A stretch of 64,000 bases of DNA, taken from CAVTQY01 sp963736975. GTDB taxonomy: Bacteria > Pseudomonadota > Alphaproteobacteria > Acetobacterales > Acetobacteraceae. Each line of letters begins with the position of its first letter. Position 1 is the first letter of the stretch. Below are positions 7,335-16,444 of this stretch, one piece after another. The DNA lies in assembly GCA_963736975.1 (NCBI GenBank), contig CAVTQY010000001.1, forward strand, positions 3,844,001 through 3,908,000, written 5' to 3'. A program made the translations under genes and the position numbers. The notes beneath the pieces were generated by a model. It ran no database searches and was not told the DNA's origin. It saw only the letters and a list, made by a program, of their open reading frames with translations.

Positions 7335-8906
7335 CTACTTCTCGAACCAGACGTTCGACATACGTGGAATGCGGAATGGCACGAAGCCCTTCACATCCGA
7401 TCGCACCGCCTGCACCTTCGTGAGCGATCCGAACGGCAGCACGTAAGCCTGCTCCAGCGTTCGCTGCTGCATTTTCGCGAACGCCTCCTGACGTTCCTCG
7501 ACAGTCGGTAGATTGAGCATGTCGTTGAAGTCCGCGGCGAGTTCTGGGTCTTCGTGGCCCGGCTTCGGAGCGTAGACCGGGTCGGGCGGTACCAGCACCT
7601 GCATGGTAGGGATAGGACCGAGCGACGGCTCGGTTCCCCAGCCGGTGAAGAAATAGTTCCAACCGGAATTTGGTTTTCGACGCAAGGCGATCGAGGTGGG
7701 CCAGTCCACCACCTTCAATTGCACGTTGACGCCGATAGCCTTCAGCTCCGCCGCCATCACCACTGCGGCGTTGTACATCGAGGTGTAATCCTTGTTCGTG
7801 AGCAGGATCACAGGCTCGCCATTATACCCCGCCTGCTGGAGGTATTTTTTCGCCAGCGCCGGGTCATGCAGGTTATAGGTGTCCTTGCCCGCATCGGTGT
7901 ATGTTGGCTGGTTCGGGTACTGAAAGCCGACATTCAAGCTGTAACTGCCGTCGGTGGCCGCGCTCATGATTTCGTCCATATTGAGGTCGGCCATCACCGC
8001 CTTCCGGAAATACAGATTATCCGTCGGCGGCACCGAGGTGTTCGGATAGGCGATGTGAATCCACCAGTTTTTCAGCGGCAGTATAGTAATATTCTTGTTT
8101 TTCTTCAGGTCGGCCACGGCTTTCGTCGGCAGGTCCTCCACGCCCTGCAACTCGCCGGTCTCTAGGCCGGCTAGCCGCGCACCGGGTTCGGTGACGATAC
8201 GGAAAATCACGCGATCGAAGCAGGCCTGCTTGTAGCCGCCGAAACCGGTCCGCTGCTCGTAGTTCGTGTTGGGGCGATAGCCGTCGAAACGCTTCAGCGT
8301 TACCCCACTGCCCGGCACCGATTGCACCAGTTGCCATGGGCCGGTGCCGATTGTCTTCAACTGCTGGGGTGGATCGCCCTTGTCCTCGGCGGGAATGATC
8401 ACAATGGGCACCGAAAACGAGCTCAACTGTACGATGAAGGTCGGCTGCGGATGTTTGAGGTGTATGACAAACGTCGAGGCGTCCGGCACCTCCCAGTGAT
8501 CGACGTTGTCCAAGGTGCTACGCTGAAGGCCCACTCGCTGATAGCGCTCAAACGACGCCAGCACATCGGCCGAGGACATCGGCTTACCGTTTTGGAACAT
8601 CACCCCTTGCCGCAGCTTGAACGTATAAGTCAGCCCGTCCGGCGACTGCGCGAGGCTATCAGCGAGTTCCGGGATAGGGCTGCCGGTTTCGTCGCGTGTC
8701 ACCAGCGTCTCGAACACGTTCATCGCGATATTTCGCGTCGAGATGGTACTTGAGGTCATCATATCGAGGCTGTTGACGTTCGCTTCCTGGCCGAAGGTGA
8801 ACGTGCCGCCCACGTGCGGACACTTAAAGGGCGCCGCCATAGTCTGCCCCGCGCAGATCGCCGCCACGCACACAGCAGCGATCAAGGCTGATCCTGCATG
8901 TTTCAT
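7335..8906 (-). CDS. ABC transporter solute-binding protein, family 5 (peptide/nickel type)
   Basis: 523 residues from the ATG at 8906, which has GGGGAGGA 7 nt upstream. A signal peptide (MKHAGSALIAAVCVAAICAG, then QTMAAP) is followed by the family-5 hallmarks: NSLDMMTSSTISTRNIAMNV, LVTRDETGSPIPELADS, then SPDGLTYTFKLRQGVMFQNG and GTGPWQLV. Length is normal for a periplasmic dipeptide/oligopeptide-type binding protein. No dpp-type permease or ATPase genes lie beside it, so the transporter partners must be elsewhere or were lost. The ligand is unknown. The gene looks intact, in contrast to its broken neighbours. Confidence 0.88.
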   Translation of the reverse strand: MKHAGSALIAAVCVAAICAGQTMAAPFKCPHVGGTFTFGQEANVNSLDMMTSSTISTRNIAMNVFETLVTRDETGSPIPELADSLAQSPDGLTYTFKLRQGVMFQNGKPMSSADVLASFERYQRVGLQRSTLDNVDHWEVPDASTFVIHLKHPQPTFIVQLSSFSVPIVIIPAEDKGDPPQQLKTIGTGPWQLVQSVPGSGVTLKRFDGYRPNTNYEQRTGFGGYKQACFDRVIFRIVTEPGARLAGLETGELQGVEDLPTKAVADLKKNKNITILPLKNWWIHIAYPNTSVPPTDNLYFRKAVMADLNMDEIMSAATDGSYSLNVGFQYPNQPTYTDAGKDTYNLHDPALAKKYLQQAGYNGEPVILLTNKDYTSMYNAAVVMAAELKAIGVNVQLKVVDWPTSIALRRKPNSGWNYFFTGWGTEPSLGPIPTMQVLVPPDPVYAPKPGHEDPELAADFNDMLNLPTVEERQEAFAKMQQRTLEQAYVLPFGSLTKVQAVRSDVKGFVPFRIPRMSNVWFEK

Positions 8907-9185
8907 AGAAATCCTCCCCGCAGCTGGCCAGGATCCGCGCCTGACGGGCGCCACTTTAACGAGGAGGCATCGGGCAGGCCAGACTCAAATCGCGTTGGCG
9001 AACCCAGGCGCGCGAAGCTGGGGCTGACGTTCGCCAAGGCGAAGCGGCTTCTGGCGCGCGTGCAGCGAGCAGCGGTCGCTGCGCAGGCCCACAACCATGC
9101 GGGTCATCGGCCGAACTGGGGTCACCGGACGATTTGGTTCAAAAACTGCACGCCTGATGTCCGTATCCAAGAATAGGGCCGTGCG
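8907..9185. other. No intact gene; possible transposase debris
   Basis: A plus-strand stretch near 9025-9100 reads AKRLLARVQRAAVAAQ and looks like a piece of a helical DNA-binding or transposase protein, but is too short to assign. Nothing else recognised. Confidence 0.25.
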
Positions 9186-9189
9186 TCGC

Positions 9190-9510
9190 TACCCGCGTTC
9201 AGTGGCGACACCGAGACCGGGATCAAGCTGCGCCGCTTCGAGCGGCATACAGGCTGGGTCCGTTCACTCGCGGTGCTGCCGGATGAACGCCGCGCGCTGT
9301 CGGCGTCCTCCGACAGGACGCTACGTGTGTGGGACATCGAGACCGAAGCTGAGGTGCGCCGCTTCGAGGCAATTACAGTAAAGTCTTGACCAAATCGGGC
9401 GCGGCGCCGCCGGATGGGCGCCGCGTGCCTTCAACACGACGCTGCGTCTGTGGGATATCGACACCGGGACCGAGCCGCGACGCTTCGAGGGGCATAGACA
9501 CGCGGTCCGT
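9190..9510 (+). pseudogene. WD40-repeat protein fragments
   Basis: Two WD40 blades are recognisable: HTGWVRSLAVLPDERRAL, then SASSDRTLRVWDIETEAEVR, and after a frame change LRLWDIDTGTEPRRFEGH. They are the usual 40-residue propeller units ending in WD. A stop near 9385 and frame breaks show these are leftovers of a larger repeat protein. Confidence 0.65.
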
Positions 9511-9557
9511 TCAGTTGGGTGCTGCGGGAGGCACGTCATACGGCGCGGCAAGACCCC

Positions 9558-9640
9558 GATGCTCACCCCCGAGCAGGCGCGCGAGCTGCTGGACAGCATC
9601 GACACATCCGCCCTGGCTGGGTTGCGCGATCGCGGAGTTC
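9558..9640 (+). pseudogene. Phage-integrase-type recombinase fragment
   Basis: A short frame reads TPMLTPEQARELLDSIDTSA followed by LAGLRDR. This is the start of the catalytic domain of XerC/D-like tyrosine recombinases, just before the first catalytic Arg. It is cut on both sides. Confidence 0.5.
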
Positions 9641-9689
9641 ACCATCGGCGAAAGTGGCGCGCAGTTGCTACAGAAACAGGTCGCAGAAA

Positions 9690-9786
9690 CAGCGATGCCG
9701 CCACCGGGGACGATGCAGTGTAGGTGCGGATGGTGGTGCAGAGCCTGTCCCCACGTATGCAGCGCCGCGATCGCGCATGCGACCAC
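9690..9786 (-). pseudogene. IS91-family transposase fragment
   Basis: The minus strand encodes LHTWGQALHHHPHLHCIVPG followed by GGI. This is the HUH-type (HPHLH) motif region of IS91-family Y1/Y2 transposases. Only about 30 codons remain. Confidence 0.7.
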
Positions 9787-9940
9787 CGAGGAAATCGGCG
9801 GGATTTCTCATGAGGTGGAGCAGGGACCCGTCTGCGTGGTGGATTGAGTTTGCGCGGTGGGCAGCGACACGAGATCGCGGGTAACATTCCGTCGTGAGGC
9901 AACACGAAGGGTCGGTTCCTGACGTCGCTGGACAGAGGGG

Positions 9941-10531
9941 TCATCGGGTGCCAGTAACATTACGCACGGCCTCCGATGAGACATTCACCCGAAGGAGTGT
10001 CAGGAGCGCTTGCAGTGCGTCGGCAAGATCTCGATCCGAGGGCAGCTCTAGGTGCCCCGTCTGCGCTGTTTCGTTTCTCGCTGCTTCCTCGAGGAAGGCG
10101 TCGATGATCGCCATCCTCATTCCCTGAACCGCGCGATGCCAGCGCGGCGGCGCCGCCGCCGGCTCCCCGGTCGGCCATTCGCTGAGCCAGCCCTCGATGA
10201 TCTGGATCTGCTGCTCGATGATAACGATCCAGTCGGGATGGGGCTCGTGCGCGTTGAGGAGAACGCTCCGCAGACGGGCGACGCACTGGCGCAATACGAC
10301 TGCCGCGGGATTTCGGGGCGCTCGCGGTTGTCTGATCTCGAATTCCGTGGCGTATGTTTCGAGCACGCCGCGCAGTCTCGCCGGTCCGTCCAACAGCTCG
10401 ACGGGCGGCGCTCGTCCGCACGCACGGGCGACAATTTCGGCGATCTCCGCCGCATCCGGAACAATGATGACTTCGCGCTTGCCCCTGCCTGCCGAGCGGG
10501 TCGGGCCCCGACTCTTGCGTGGTTTCGCCAT
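9941..10531 (-). CDS. Hypothetical protein
   Basis: 196 residues from the ATG at 10531 (MAKPRKSRGPTRSAGRGKRE), which has AGAAAGGG immediately upstream; the frame stays open to 10597. The N-terminus is strongly basic. The rest is alpha-helical with Trp/Ile-rich stretches (HPDWIVIIEQQIQIIEGWLS) and no signal peptide or membrane segment. Third-position GC suggests real coding. No family recognised. It lies in a scrap-rich zone without an obvious operon partner. Confidence 0.5.
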   Translation of the reverse strand: MAKPRKSRGPTRSAGRGKREVIIVPDAAEIAEIVARACGRAPPVELLDGPARLRGVLETYATEFEIRQPRAPRNPAAVVLRQCVARLRSVLLNAHEPHPDWIVIIEQQIQIIEGWLSEWPTGEPAAAPPRWHRAVQGMRMAIIDAFLEEAARNETAQTGHLELPSDRDLADALQALLTLLRVNVSSEAVRNVTGTR

Positions 10532-10599
10532 CCCTTTCTCTTGTTCTCTGCGCGCCAGAAGCCGCTCGGGCGCCCGCCCGGTCCTCCTCCGGGCCAACC

Positions 10600-10784
10600 C
10601 TAGCCCTGCGTCCCCTCCACCACGGTATCCGCGCGGTTGGAGAGATCATACCCTGTTCCGTGGCGCAACAGTGCGACACCTCGGTCGCGCTGCACGACTT
10701 CGTGCAATCAACATCAGCTGCGGTCCGCCGGATCCATTGCGTGCAGTTCGACGCTGCGGAGCTGCTTATGCCCCATCCGAGCCG
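10600..10784. other. No gene recognised
   Basis: Short gene-free stretch upstream of the LuxR-HTH-like and istB fragments. Confidence 0.3.
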
Positions 10785-10890
10785 CTGTTCCGTCTGGCCC
10801 GCCTGCTAGCCGGGGGCCTGACGCTCGATGAAATGGCCGAGCAGCTAGAAGTCGGGCGCCGGACGGCCGAACCGCTCCGGAACTTGGCCT
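10785..10890 (+). pseudogene. LuxR-type helix-turn-helix fragment
   Basis: The frame reads FRLARLLAGGLTLDEMAEQL then EVGRRTAEPLRNL. It resembles the four-helix LuxR DNA-binding domain (A-x-L-L-A-x-G-L-x-x-x-E-I-A) in which TV-R-N-H is degraded. It is too short to be functional. Confidence 0.4.
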
Positions 10891-10897
10891 CCTGGGC

Positions 10898-11117
10898 ATA
10901 GCCCACGCGCTGGAAGACCAACGCCGACAGCCTGACGCCGCGCAACTCAGCTTCGAAGATCGCTTGGCGATGCTGGTCGATCGCGAGGTGCTGGAGCGCG
11001 ACAACAAGCGGCTGAAGGCAAGGCTGCGCTTCGCCGGGCTGCGCCAGGCCGCCGCTCCGGAAGACGTCGATTACCGCGCGCACCGCGGTCTCGACCGCGC
11101 CATGTTCCAACGGCTCG
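10898..11117 (+). pseudogene. istB: IS21 IstB, N-terminal remnant
   Basis: The translation ALEDQRRQPDAAQLSFEDRL, then AMLVDREVLERDNKRLKARL and DVDYRAHRGLDRAMFQRLA is the N-terminal DNA-binding part of IstB. It ends before Walker A and so is complementary in extent to the 3' remnant at 584-1000. Confidence 0.75.
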
Positions 11118-11139
11118 CACAGGGAGAATGGAGATCCCT

Positions 11140-11275
11140 TCGCGTCGGCGGATCAAGGCCCGCCTTCGGAATACCTCAAACGCATTTGGTACGACTGCAT
11201 CACCTATCATCCGACTGTGCTGCAATTCCTGATCTCGATTGTCGGCGCTGACCGGGTGTTGTTCGGCACCGCGTA
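11140..11275 (+). pseudogene. Amidohydrolase (ACMSD-like) fragment
   Basis: The frame reads PPSEYLKRIWYDCITYHPTV then LQFLISIVGADRVLFGTA. This is the late barrel segment of amidohydrolase-2 proteins (YYDT-x-x-H...GADRV-x-x-G-S-D), ending just before the catalytic Asp. There are no flanking parts. Confidence 0.6.
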
Positions 11276-11492
11276 AGCCTGGCAGGATCTGGGCACTTTG
11301 CTCGCCCATTAGCCCCGTGACTTGATTCCGTATCGCTCCGCTCGCCGCATCTTCACCAAAGACGAGGCCGGTAATGGTTATGATAATCAGTAGAGCGGGG
11401 GCCGGCGCGCAGAGATTTCGGGCCTATTGCGCCTTTCGCGCCGCTCAGCATCTCCAGCGGGTAGCTTGCGGGCGTGTGCGGTACAGCCTGGT
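11276..11492. other. No gene recognised
   Basis: Spacer between the amidohydrolase fragment and the 3' end of phnE. Neither an obvious terminator nor an ORF with support was found. Confidence 0.3.
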
Positions 11493-12305
11493 TCATGCGA
11501 CCAGTCGGCGGAGCGCGGCGGACAGCCGCTCGGCGGCAAGAACGATCACGAACGTCACGATCAGCAGCAGCGAGACGGTGCGGTATTGGAACAGGTTCAT
11601 TGCCGTCAGCAGTTGAAACCCGATACCGCCGGCACCGACGAAGCCAAGCACCAGGGAGGAGCGGATGTTCTCGTCCAGCCGGTACAGCGCGATTCCCAGC
11701 AGCGACGGCAGCACCCCCGGCACGACGGCATGGCTGAAAACGGCGAGCCGGCCGGCGCCGGTCATCGTCAGCGCCTCGACCGGGGCCATGTCCATGTCCT
11801 CGATCACCTCGGCGAACAACCGTCCCTGCATGCCGACAGAATGCACCGAGATCGCCAGCGCGCCAGGAAATGGACCCAGCCCGACAGCGGTGACGAACAG
11901 CAGCGCCCAGACAAGATCGGGGACCGACCGGCAGAGCGCGATGGTGCCGCGCGCCGCCGCATAGAAGGGGCGCGCCGGCGTGGTGGTGCGCGCCGCCAGC
12001 ACGGCGAGCGGCAATGCCAGAAGCACGGCCGCGGTGGTACCGAACAAGGCGATGTCAACTGTTTCCAGTGCCGGCCATGCAGTTTCGCCGAGCTTGGAAA
12101 TGTTCGGCGGCCAGGCGCGCGAAAGGAAGTCGGCCATGCCATGCGCACCGGTGACCAGATCCTGCGGTCTCGCATGGACCACCAACGCGGCCTGGCCAAG
12201 CAGAACCAGGAACAAGAATACGCCCAGGAACGGCAAAGCCGAACGGCCGCCGACCGGCAGGGCCGGTGCCGGGCGCAGAATGTCGATGCAGCTCAGCTGG
12301 TTCAT
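11493..12305 (-). CDS. phnE: Phosphonate-type ABC transporter permease
   Basis: 270 residues with about six hydrophobic spans. The cytoplasmic coupling loop (VIEDMDMAPVEALTMTGAGR) and the sequence YRLDENIRSSLVLGFVGAGG are typical of PhnE. It forms the membrane channel of a phosphonate or phosphite-type importer with PhnC and PhnD. The ATG overlaps the native phnC end as ATGA, so the three genes form a leftward operon D-C-E. No C-P lyase (phnG-M) or phosphite dehydrogenase gene is in the window, so the substrate is open. Confidence 0.88.
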   Translation of the reverse strand: MNQLSCIDILRPAPALPVGGRSALPFLGVFLFLVLLGQAALVVHARPQDLVTGAHGMADFLSRAWPPNISKLGETAWPALETVDIALFGTTAAVLLALPLAVLAARTTTPARPFYAAARGTIALCRSVPDLVWALLFVTAVGLGPFPGALAISVHSVGMQGRLFAEVIEDMDMAPVEALTMTGAGRLAVFSHAVVPGVLPSLLGIALYRLDENIRSSLVLGFVGAGGIGFQLLTAMNLFQYRTVSLLLIVTFVIVLAAERLSAALRRLVA

Positions 12306-13050
12306 GCGGCGCTCTCATAAAGCGCGGCGATTTCAGCGGACCCGACCGCGGCGGCACGCTCCAGAAACACACCGTTCGTCCGTCACGCAACCCAAGAATG
12401 CGGTCGGCGTAGCGCTGCGCCAGTGCCGGCTGATGCAGCACGCACACCACCGCCAGCCCATCCTCACTCGCCAGCCGGCGCAAGAGGCGCATGATGTCCT
12501 CGGCCGCTTCCGGGTCGAGGCTGGCGACCGGCTCGTCGGCCAGCAACGCCTTGGGTCGTTGCGCAAGGGCGCGGGCGATGGCCGTCCGCTGCGCCTGCCC
12601 ACCGGACAGCGTGCCGGCACGCTGCTGTGCGAACGGGGTCAGGCCGACTTCGTCGACACACCGCATGGCGAGCGCCATCTCCTGACGCGGCAGGCATCCC
12701 CAGGCGGTGGTCAGGCTGCGGTGCCGGCCGAGCGTGCCGCACAATACGTTGGCGAGCACGCTGCGTCGGCGCACCAGGGCCGCGTGCTGAAATATCATGG
12801 CGAGTGCCATGCGCGCCTCCGCGAGCGCGCGCCCCGCCAGCCGCGTCAGCTCCTGCCCCGCCACGCGAACGCGCCCCGATGTCGGCTGCAGCATGCCGGC
12901 GATGCAACGAAGCATCGTCGACTTGCCGCTGCCGTTATGACCCAGCACCACCACCAGCTCACCGGCCGCGACCGTGAGGCTGGCACCGGAGAGCGCCAGC
13001 CGGCCGGTCGGGTAGCGCATGCCGAGGCCGTCGGCCTCGATCGTCGGCAT
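12302..13050 (-). CDS. phnC: Phosphonate-type ABC transporter ATPase, frameshifted near the C-terminus
   Basis: Starts MPTIEADGLGMRYPTGRLAL at 13050, overlapping the phnD stop as TGATG. All ATPase motifs are intact: Walker A GHNGSGKST, Q-loop FQHAALV, signature LSGGQAQR, Walker B ALLADEP and the H-loop LHQ. Near 12370 a GTGTGT run seems to hold two extra bases. The native ending (FLERAAAVGSAEIAALYESA, A, stop) is in another frame and would overlap the phnE ATG, while the current frame runs on to 12055. The ATPase core is complete, so partial function is possible. Confidence 0.85.
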
Positions 13051-13940
13051 CAGGAGCCGATCTTGCTCAGGTCGATATTCAGCACGTGCACCAGGTCGCG
13101 GATGCCGTTGTAGGCCGCATCCGTTTGCGGCACGAGCCGCGCGCCGCTGGAGCCGATGATCTTCAGGTCGTCGGCCGAGAGCCCGCCGAGATCGAGCGTC
13201 TGCACGACGTGGATCAGTTTCCTGCGGAACGGTCCCTGCACGCTTGGCGCTATCGCGATCGGGTCGATCGGGATTGGATCGGAACGCCACAGTTCGACGA
13301 ACATGCCGTCCTGCCAGCTTCCGGCGACCTTGGCTGCCTCGATCTCCTGGCTGTTCAGCTCGCCGGCCTGCACCTTCTGGTTGCGCAGCGCCTCGAATGT
13401 CGCACCATGGCTGCCGGCGTAGAGCGCCTTGACGCCGGTATCCGGATTGATGCCGGCTTTGCTCAGCGCATAGGCCGGAAACAGATGGCCTGAGGTGGAC
13501 GCCGGGTCGGAGTAAGCGAACGTGTGGCCCGCGACTTGTTCGAGCGTCTGGATGCCCGAGCCGGGCCAGGAGACGATGCCAGCTGTGTAAGTTTCCGGTC
13601 TGCCCGCGCTGTCGCCGAAGGTAGCCACCGCTTCGGCTTTGGCCACCTGATGCGCCAGCACATAGCCGAGCGGCCCGAACTCGCCGGCTTCCAGCTTGCC
13701 GCTGCGCATGGCCTCGATCTCGGCGGTGTAGTTGGTGGTGATCAGGATCTCGACTTTGCAGCCGAGCTTCTGCCCGATCAGGTCGCCGATATGACTGTAG
13801 ATCGGGGTGAGTTTTGCGGCCGCCTCATAGGGCTCGACGCCAATTCGAACGACGCCGTGATTGGGACAGGCAGTCTCCGCCCGCGCTGCCGTGGCGGCAA
13901 ATGCCAGCCCCGCTGTCGCGATGGTGATCCAGCGATGCAT
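13050..13940 (-). CDS. phnD: Phosphonate-type ABC transporter periplasmic binding protein
   Basis: 296 residues from the ATG at 13940, with GGGGAG 7 nt upstream; a GTG at 13964 is possible but less likely. Signal peptide MHRWITIATAGLAFAATAAR. PhnD-family features follow: VVRIGVEPYEAAAKLTPIYS, TTNYTAEIEAMRSGKLEAGE, FGPLGYV, and YSDPASTSGHLFPAYAL in the ligand-binding region. It captures the ligand for PhnE/PhnC. The gene is the first of the operon and its stop overlaps phnC. Confidence 0.88.
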   Translation of the reverse strand: MHRWITIATAGLAFAATAARAETACPNHGVVRIGVEPYEAAAKLTPIYSHIGDLIGQKLGCKVEILITTNYTAEIEAMRSGKLEAGEFGPLGYVLAHQVAKAEAVATFGDSAGRPETYTAGIVSWPGSGIQTLEQVAGHTFAYSDPASTSGHLFPAYALSKAGINPDTGVKALYAGSHGATFEALRNQKVQAGELNSQEIEAAKVAGSWQDGMFVELWRSDPIPIDPIAIAPSVQGPFRRKLIHVVQTLDLGGLSADDLKIIGSSGARLVPQTDAAYNGIRDLVHVLNIDLSKIGS

Positions 13941-14119
13941 TCCGGTCTCCCCGAGCTTGGTCACTGGCCGGGGAGTAAAGGGCGGGCGAGGTCAGGTCCT
14001 TTTCATTTCCGTGAAGCTCACATGAAACCTTGCCGGCCAGCGGCAGCCACGCGCATCAGTGGCGACGCGCGGCTTTGCCTTTGGCCTTGCCTGAGTTGCC
14101 TTGCTGCTGATCCAGCATT

Positions 14120-14473
14120 TTACCGGCCGTGGTTCGCGCCGCGTGGGGCGGCTCGCTCCTGCTCGCCGAGTGCGGGCATCGCGGCGGCGGGCGCCGCAAC
14201 TGGCGGTGGCGCCCGCGCCTGCCGGGGCGGCTTCGGTTCCGACACGCGCAAGCAGCGAGTGAGTTTGCGTTCAGCGGTCAGTTTGTCGCGGAGCGCGCGC
14301 AACTTCGCCCGGGACAAGATACTCCACGCAGCGTCGCGGATGATCGCGAACCGGCGGTTCCGGTAACACTCAACGCTATGCACCGGCAGACCGCGCGAGC
14401 GGGCGCGCCGCACCAGCAGGTCGCGCCAGAAGGCTTGGTCCTGGGCCAGGTCCCGCGAGAGATCCCCGCCCAA
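14120..14473 (-). CDS. Hypothetical basic protein, doubtful
   Basis: 117 codons, rich in Arg and Pro/Ala. A central helix (SILSRAKLRALRDKLTAERK) is the only protein-like part. There is no strong ribosome site. It could be an IS relic: it lies beside IS-end repeats. No family recognised. Confidence 0.2.
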   Translation of the reverse strand: MGGDLSRDLAQDQAFWRDLLVRRARSRGLPVHSVECYRNRRFAIIRDAAWSILSRAKLRALRDKLTAERKLTRCLRVSEPKPPRQARAPPPVAAPAAAMPALGEQERAAPRGANHGR

Positions 14474-14818
14474 CGATTGGCCAGGGGCTGGGATCGACCA
14501 GATCGTACCGCTGTTTCAGACCGGAACTCTCGATGATGGTGCCAACGTGCGCGTGCTCGTTCCTGCCGCAGACGAATGCGCCATCCAAACCGCCCGGCAC
14601 GGTGTCGCGGCGCATACTCCGCAAATCACCCGCCGGTTAAACGGGCCCGGCCACTACCGCGATCGCTTGCGGCGCGTCGGTCACGCTCAGCGGCGACACG
14701 CCCGCGCCGTCGCCATCGGTCTGTGCCGGAATGCTCTCGGTGTAAATCGGCGACCAACCTTGACCCCACCCGAGGGCAGCCTATCGCGTGATAATGCCGA
14801 AAGAATCGGCAATTTGCC

Positions 14819-14838
14819 GGGGTCAATATTGGACGCCG
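14819..14838 (+). repeat. IS-end-like direct repeat, copy 1
   Basis: GGGGTCAATATTGGACGCCG. It shares 16 of 20 bases with the copy at 14901 and resembles motifs at 1287 and 2564. Confidence 0.5.
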
Positions 14839-14900
14839 GTCGTGACCCCGTCTGATTCCCAAAAGGCAAGAGTTTACAGGCGCTTGCCTTTTCTGGGAGC

Positions 14901-14920
14901 GGGGTCAGAGTTGGACGCCG
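14901..14920 (+). repeat. IS-end-like direct repeat, copy 2
   Basis: GGGGTCAGAGTTGGACGCCG, followed by ATTCACAGGC, which parallels GGTTGACAGC beside the copy at 2564. Confidence 0.5.
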
Positions 14921-15300
14921 ATTCACAGGCGCCCCGGTAATTTCATCTCGTTGCCTTGGCGGCGACATCCAATCAGTGATCTCGGAGCCTATGCTGGGTG
15001 TCCGAACCGACACCTTCAGGCGCGCGCTTCCATCACGGCGCCCGCCTTTCTTTTGCCTACAGAGACTCCGCGAGTGGCCGCCAATCCAGCAGATCGGCGG
15101 AGACATCCGCGTGAGAGCCCCCATCCCATTTCCCGAGGCCGGTTTGATGGCGAGCGACTGCACTGGCCGCTTCGTCGGGTGAAGACCACTCGCCGTGCCT
15201 GCGCCCCGCCTTGCGAGTGGCACACCGAGATTAGGCTTGCGCGTTGGCCTCGCGCACGCGCTGAGGCATCCAGAACTCCCGGATGGCCGGAACGACTAGC

Positions 15301-15870
15301 GGGATGTCATGGAAGGCCTTCTATCGGCGTCTCTGGGAACGGCTGAGCGACGAGAATGACGGCTATACGCCGCACCAGTTGATCGCCGAGGAACATTCCG
15401 CCGCGCTCAACGATAGCGGCATGGCCAACGCCATGTCGCGAAACGAAGCCTATGAGCTTCGCTTCCAGGACATTCCGATCGAGCAGGACGGTCAGATCGG
15501 CGCCCCGATCGACATTCTGAGTTGCACCACCACGATGGAGGTCGGCATCGATATCGGCGGCCTGACCGCCGTCGCGCTGCGCAATGTGCCGCCGGGCCGC
15601 GCCAACTATCAGCAGCGTGCCGGCCGAGCTGGTCGGCGCGGCGCCGGCCTGTCGACCGTGGTCATGTTCTGCGGCGCCGACAGCCACGACCAGAGCTTCT
15701 TCCGCAATCCGGGGCCGATCGTCGCGGGGCCTGCGCCGGACCCGATCCTCAATCTCGACAATGTCGTGATCGCCCGCCGCCAGGCGTTCGCCTATCTGAT
15801 CGGGCGGTTCCAGCAGGTCCGCATCGACACGGTGGGCGGCAGTTCGGACGTGTTCTCGTCGCTGGGTGAT
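15301..15870 (+). pseudogene. C-terminal fragment of a large SF2 (DEAD/DEAH) helicase
   Basis: The frame contains motif V (DILSCTTTMEVGIDIGGLTA) and motif VI (NYQQRAGRAGRRGAG) of superfamily 2 helicases. It then continues STVVMFCGADSHDQSFF and LDNVVIARRQAFAYL, typical of long helicases that often end in DUF1998. Motifs I-IV are missing on the left. After about 15870 the reading runs into the opposite-strand gene remnant and loses resemblance. Large helicases of this type occur in several antiphage systems, but the exact system cannot be named from this piece. Confidence 0.65.
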
Positions 15871-16295
15871 GATCGAGAAATGGTTGCTGAAAGCGCTATC
15901 CGACGGCCGGGATATCTCGTAGTTTCCAGCAAGCGCCGCGAACGCGTCGCCGATCTGCGCGCGCTGCGCTATGCTGCTGGGGAGGCCAAGTGCGCTGCTC
16001 AGCTTGGCCCAATATTCGGTGCCGACGCCCTCAAATCGAAATCCAATCTCCGCGGCAACGGCGCACAAGAATGCTGGAGCTCGGACAAGAAGTGCATCGA
16101 GATTATGAGCTGATACAAAGGGTGTGATATGAGTTGGTCAAAGTGTCCCGGCCACAACGCAGCCTCATCGATCACCTCAATCAAGGTGACACTGACAAGC
16201 TTCCTCTTATTCAGGGCGACGAGTGTCGCTCTGAATTGGCGCTCAAGTTGATCAATTTGACCGAGACTGAGCACTGCGTTCCTCTCCCCACCCAC
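15862..16295 (-). pseudogene. N-terminal remnant of a large unknown protein
   Basis: One frame from about 16295 (GTG starts; GGGGAGAGGA before a GTG at 16274) reads LSLGQIDQLERQFRATLVAL and ends LSELQHSC. After a frameshift near 16058 it continues AVAAEIGFRFEGVGTEYWAK and a segment ending SNHFSIIT. The YW...HFSII pattern is, from memory, typical of the start of large proteins found in bacterial genomic islands. It is cut near 15862, where the helicase fragment of opposite strand abuts. Function unknown. Confidence 0.45.
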
Positions 16296-16444
16296 GTTGT
16301 GGATTACCCATAACGAATGAGATCAACACAAGTCAGCGAGTTGATAACTAAAGGTGGATCGTGGCGCCTAGCTGCATTCACCATGGGCATTTCGAGGTAC
16401 AAGATACCTACCACTGTCTCTTTGCGACGCCCAGTACACGGCAC

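Larger units (their letters stand above)
14474..15282. other. Gene-free stretch with IS21-type terminal repeats
   Basis: No credible gene in 800 bp. It holds two direct copies of a GGGGTCA-N-TTGGACGCCG motif (14819-14838, 14901-14920) and inverse TTGACCCC at about 14759. It also holds a near-palindrome, GGCAAGAG ... GCTTGCC, around 14864-14888. This is best read as leftover ends of one or more IS elements. Confidence 0.45.

Noticed and set aside
8940..9180. Named transposase family for the AKRLLARVQRAAVAAQ segment
   Set aside because: Too short to assign; left as unidentified debris.
12055..12300. In-frame extension of phnC past its native end
   Set aside because: It overlaps phnE in the wrong frame; the phnC-like ending with ATGA coupling is found in another frame.
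11427..12320. 297-codon plus-strand frame over phnE
   Set aside because: Low-complexity Arg/Gln shadow; the opposite strand is a canonical permease.
13050..13964. GTG start at 13964 for phnD
   Set aside because: The ATG at 13940 has a well-placed GGGGAG and gives a better signal peptide.
15301..15870. Assignment of the helicase fragment to DISARM or Druantia by name
   Set aside because: Only motifs V and VI remain; these do not discriminate between defence helicases without a profile search.
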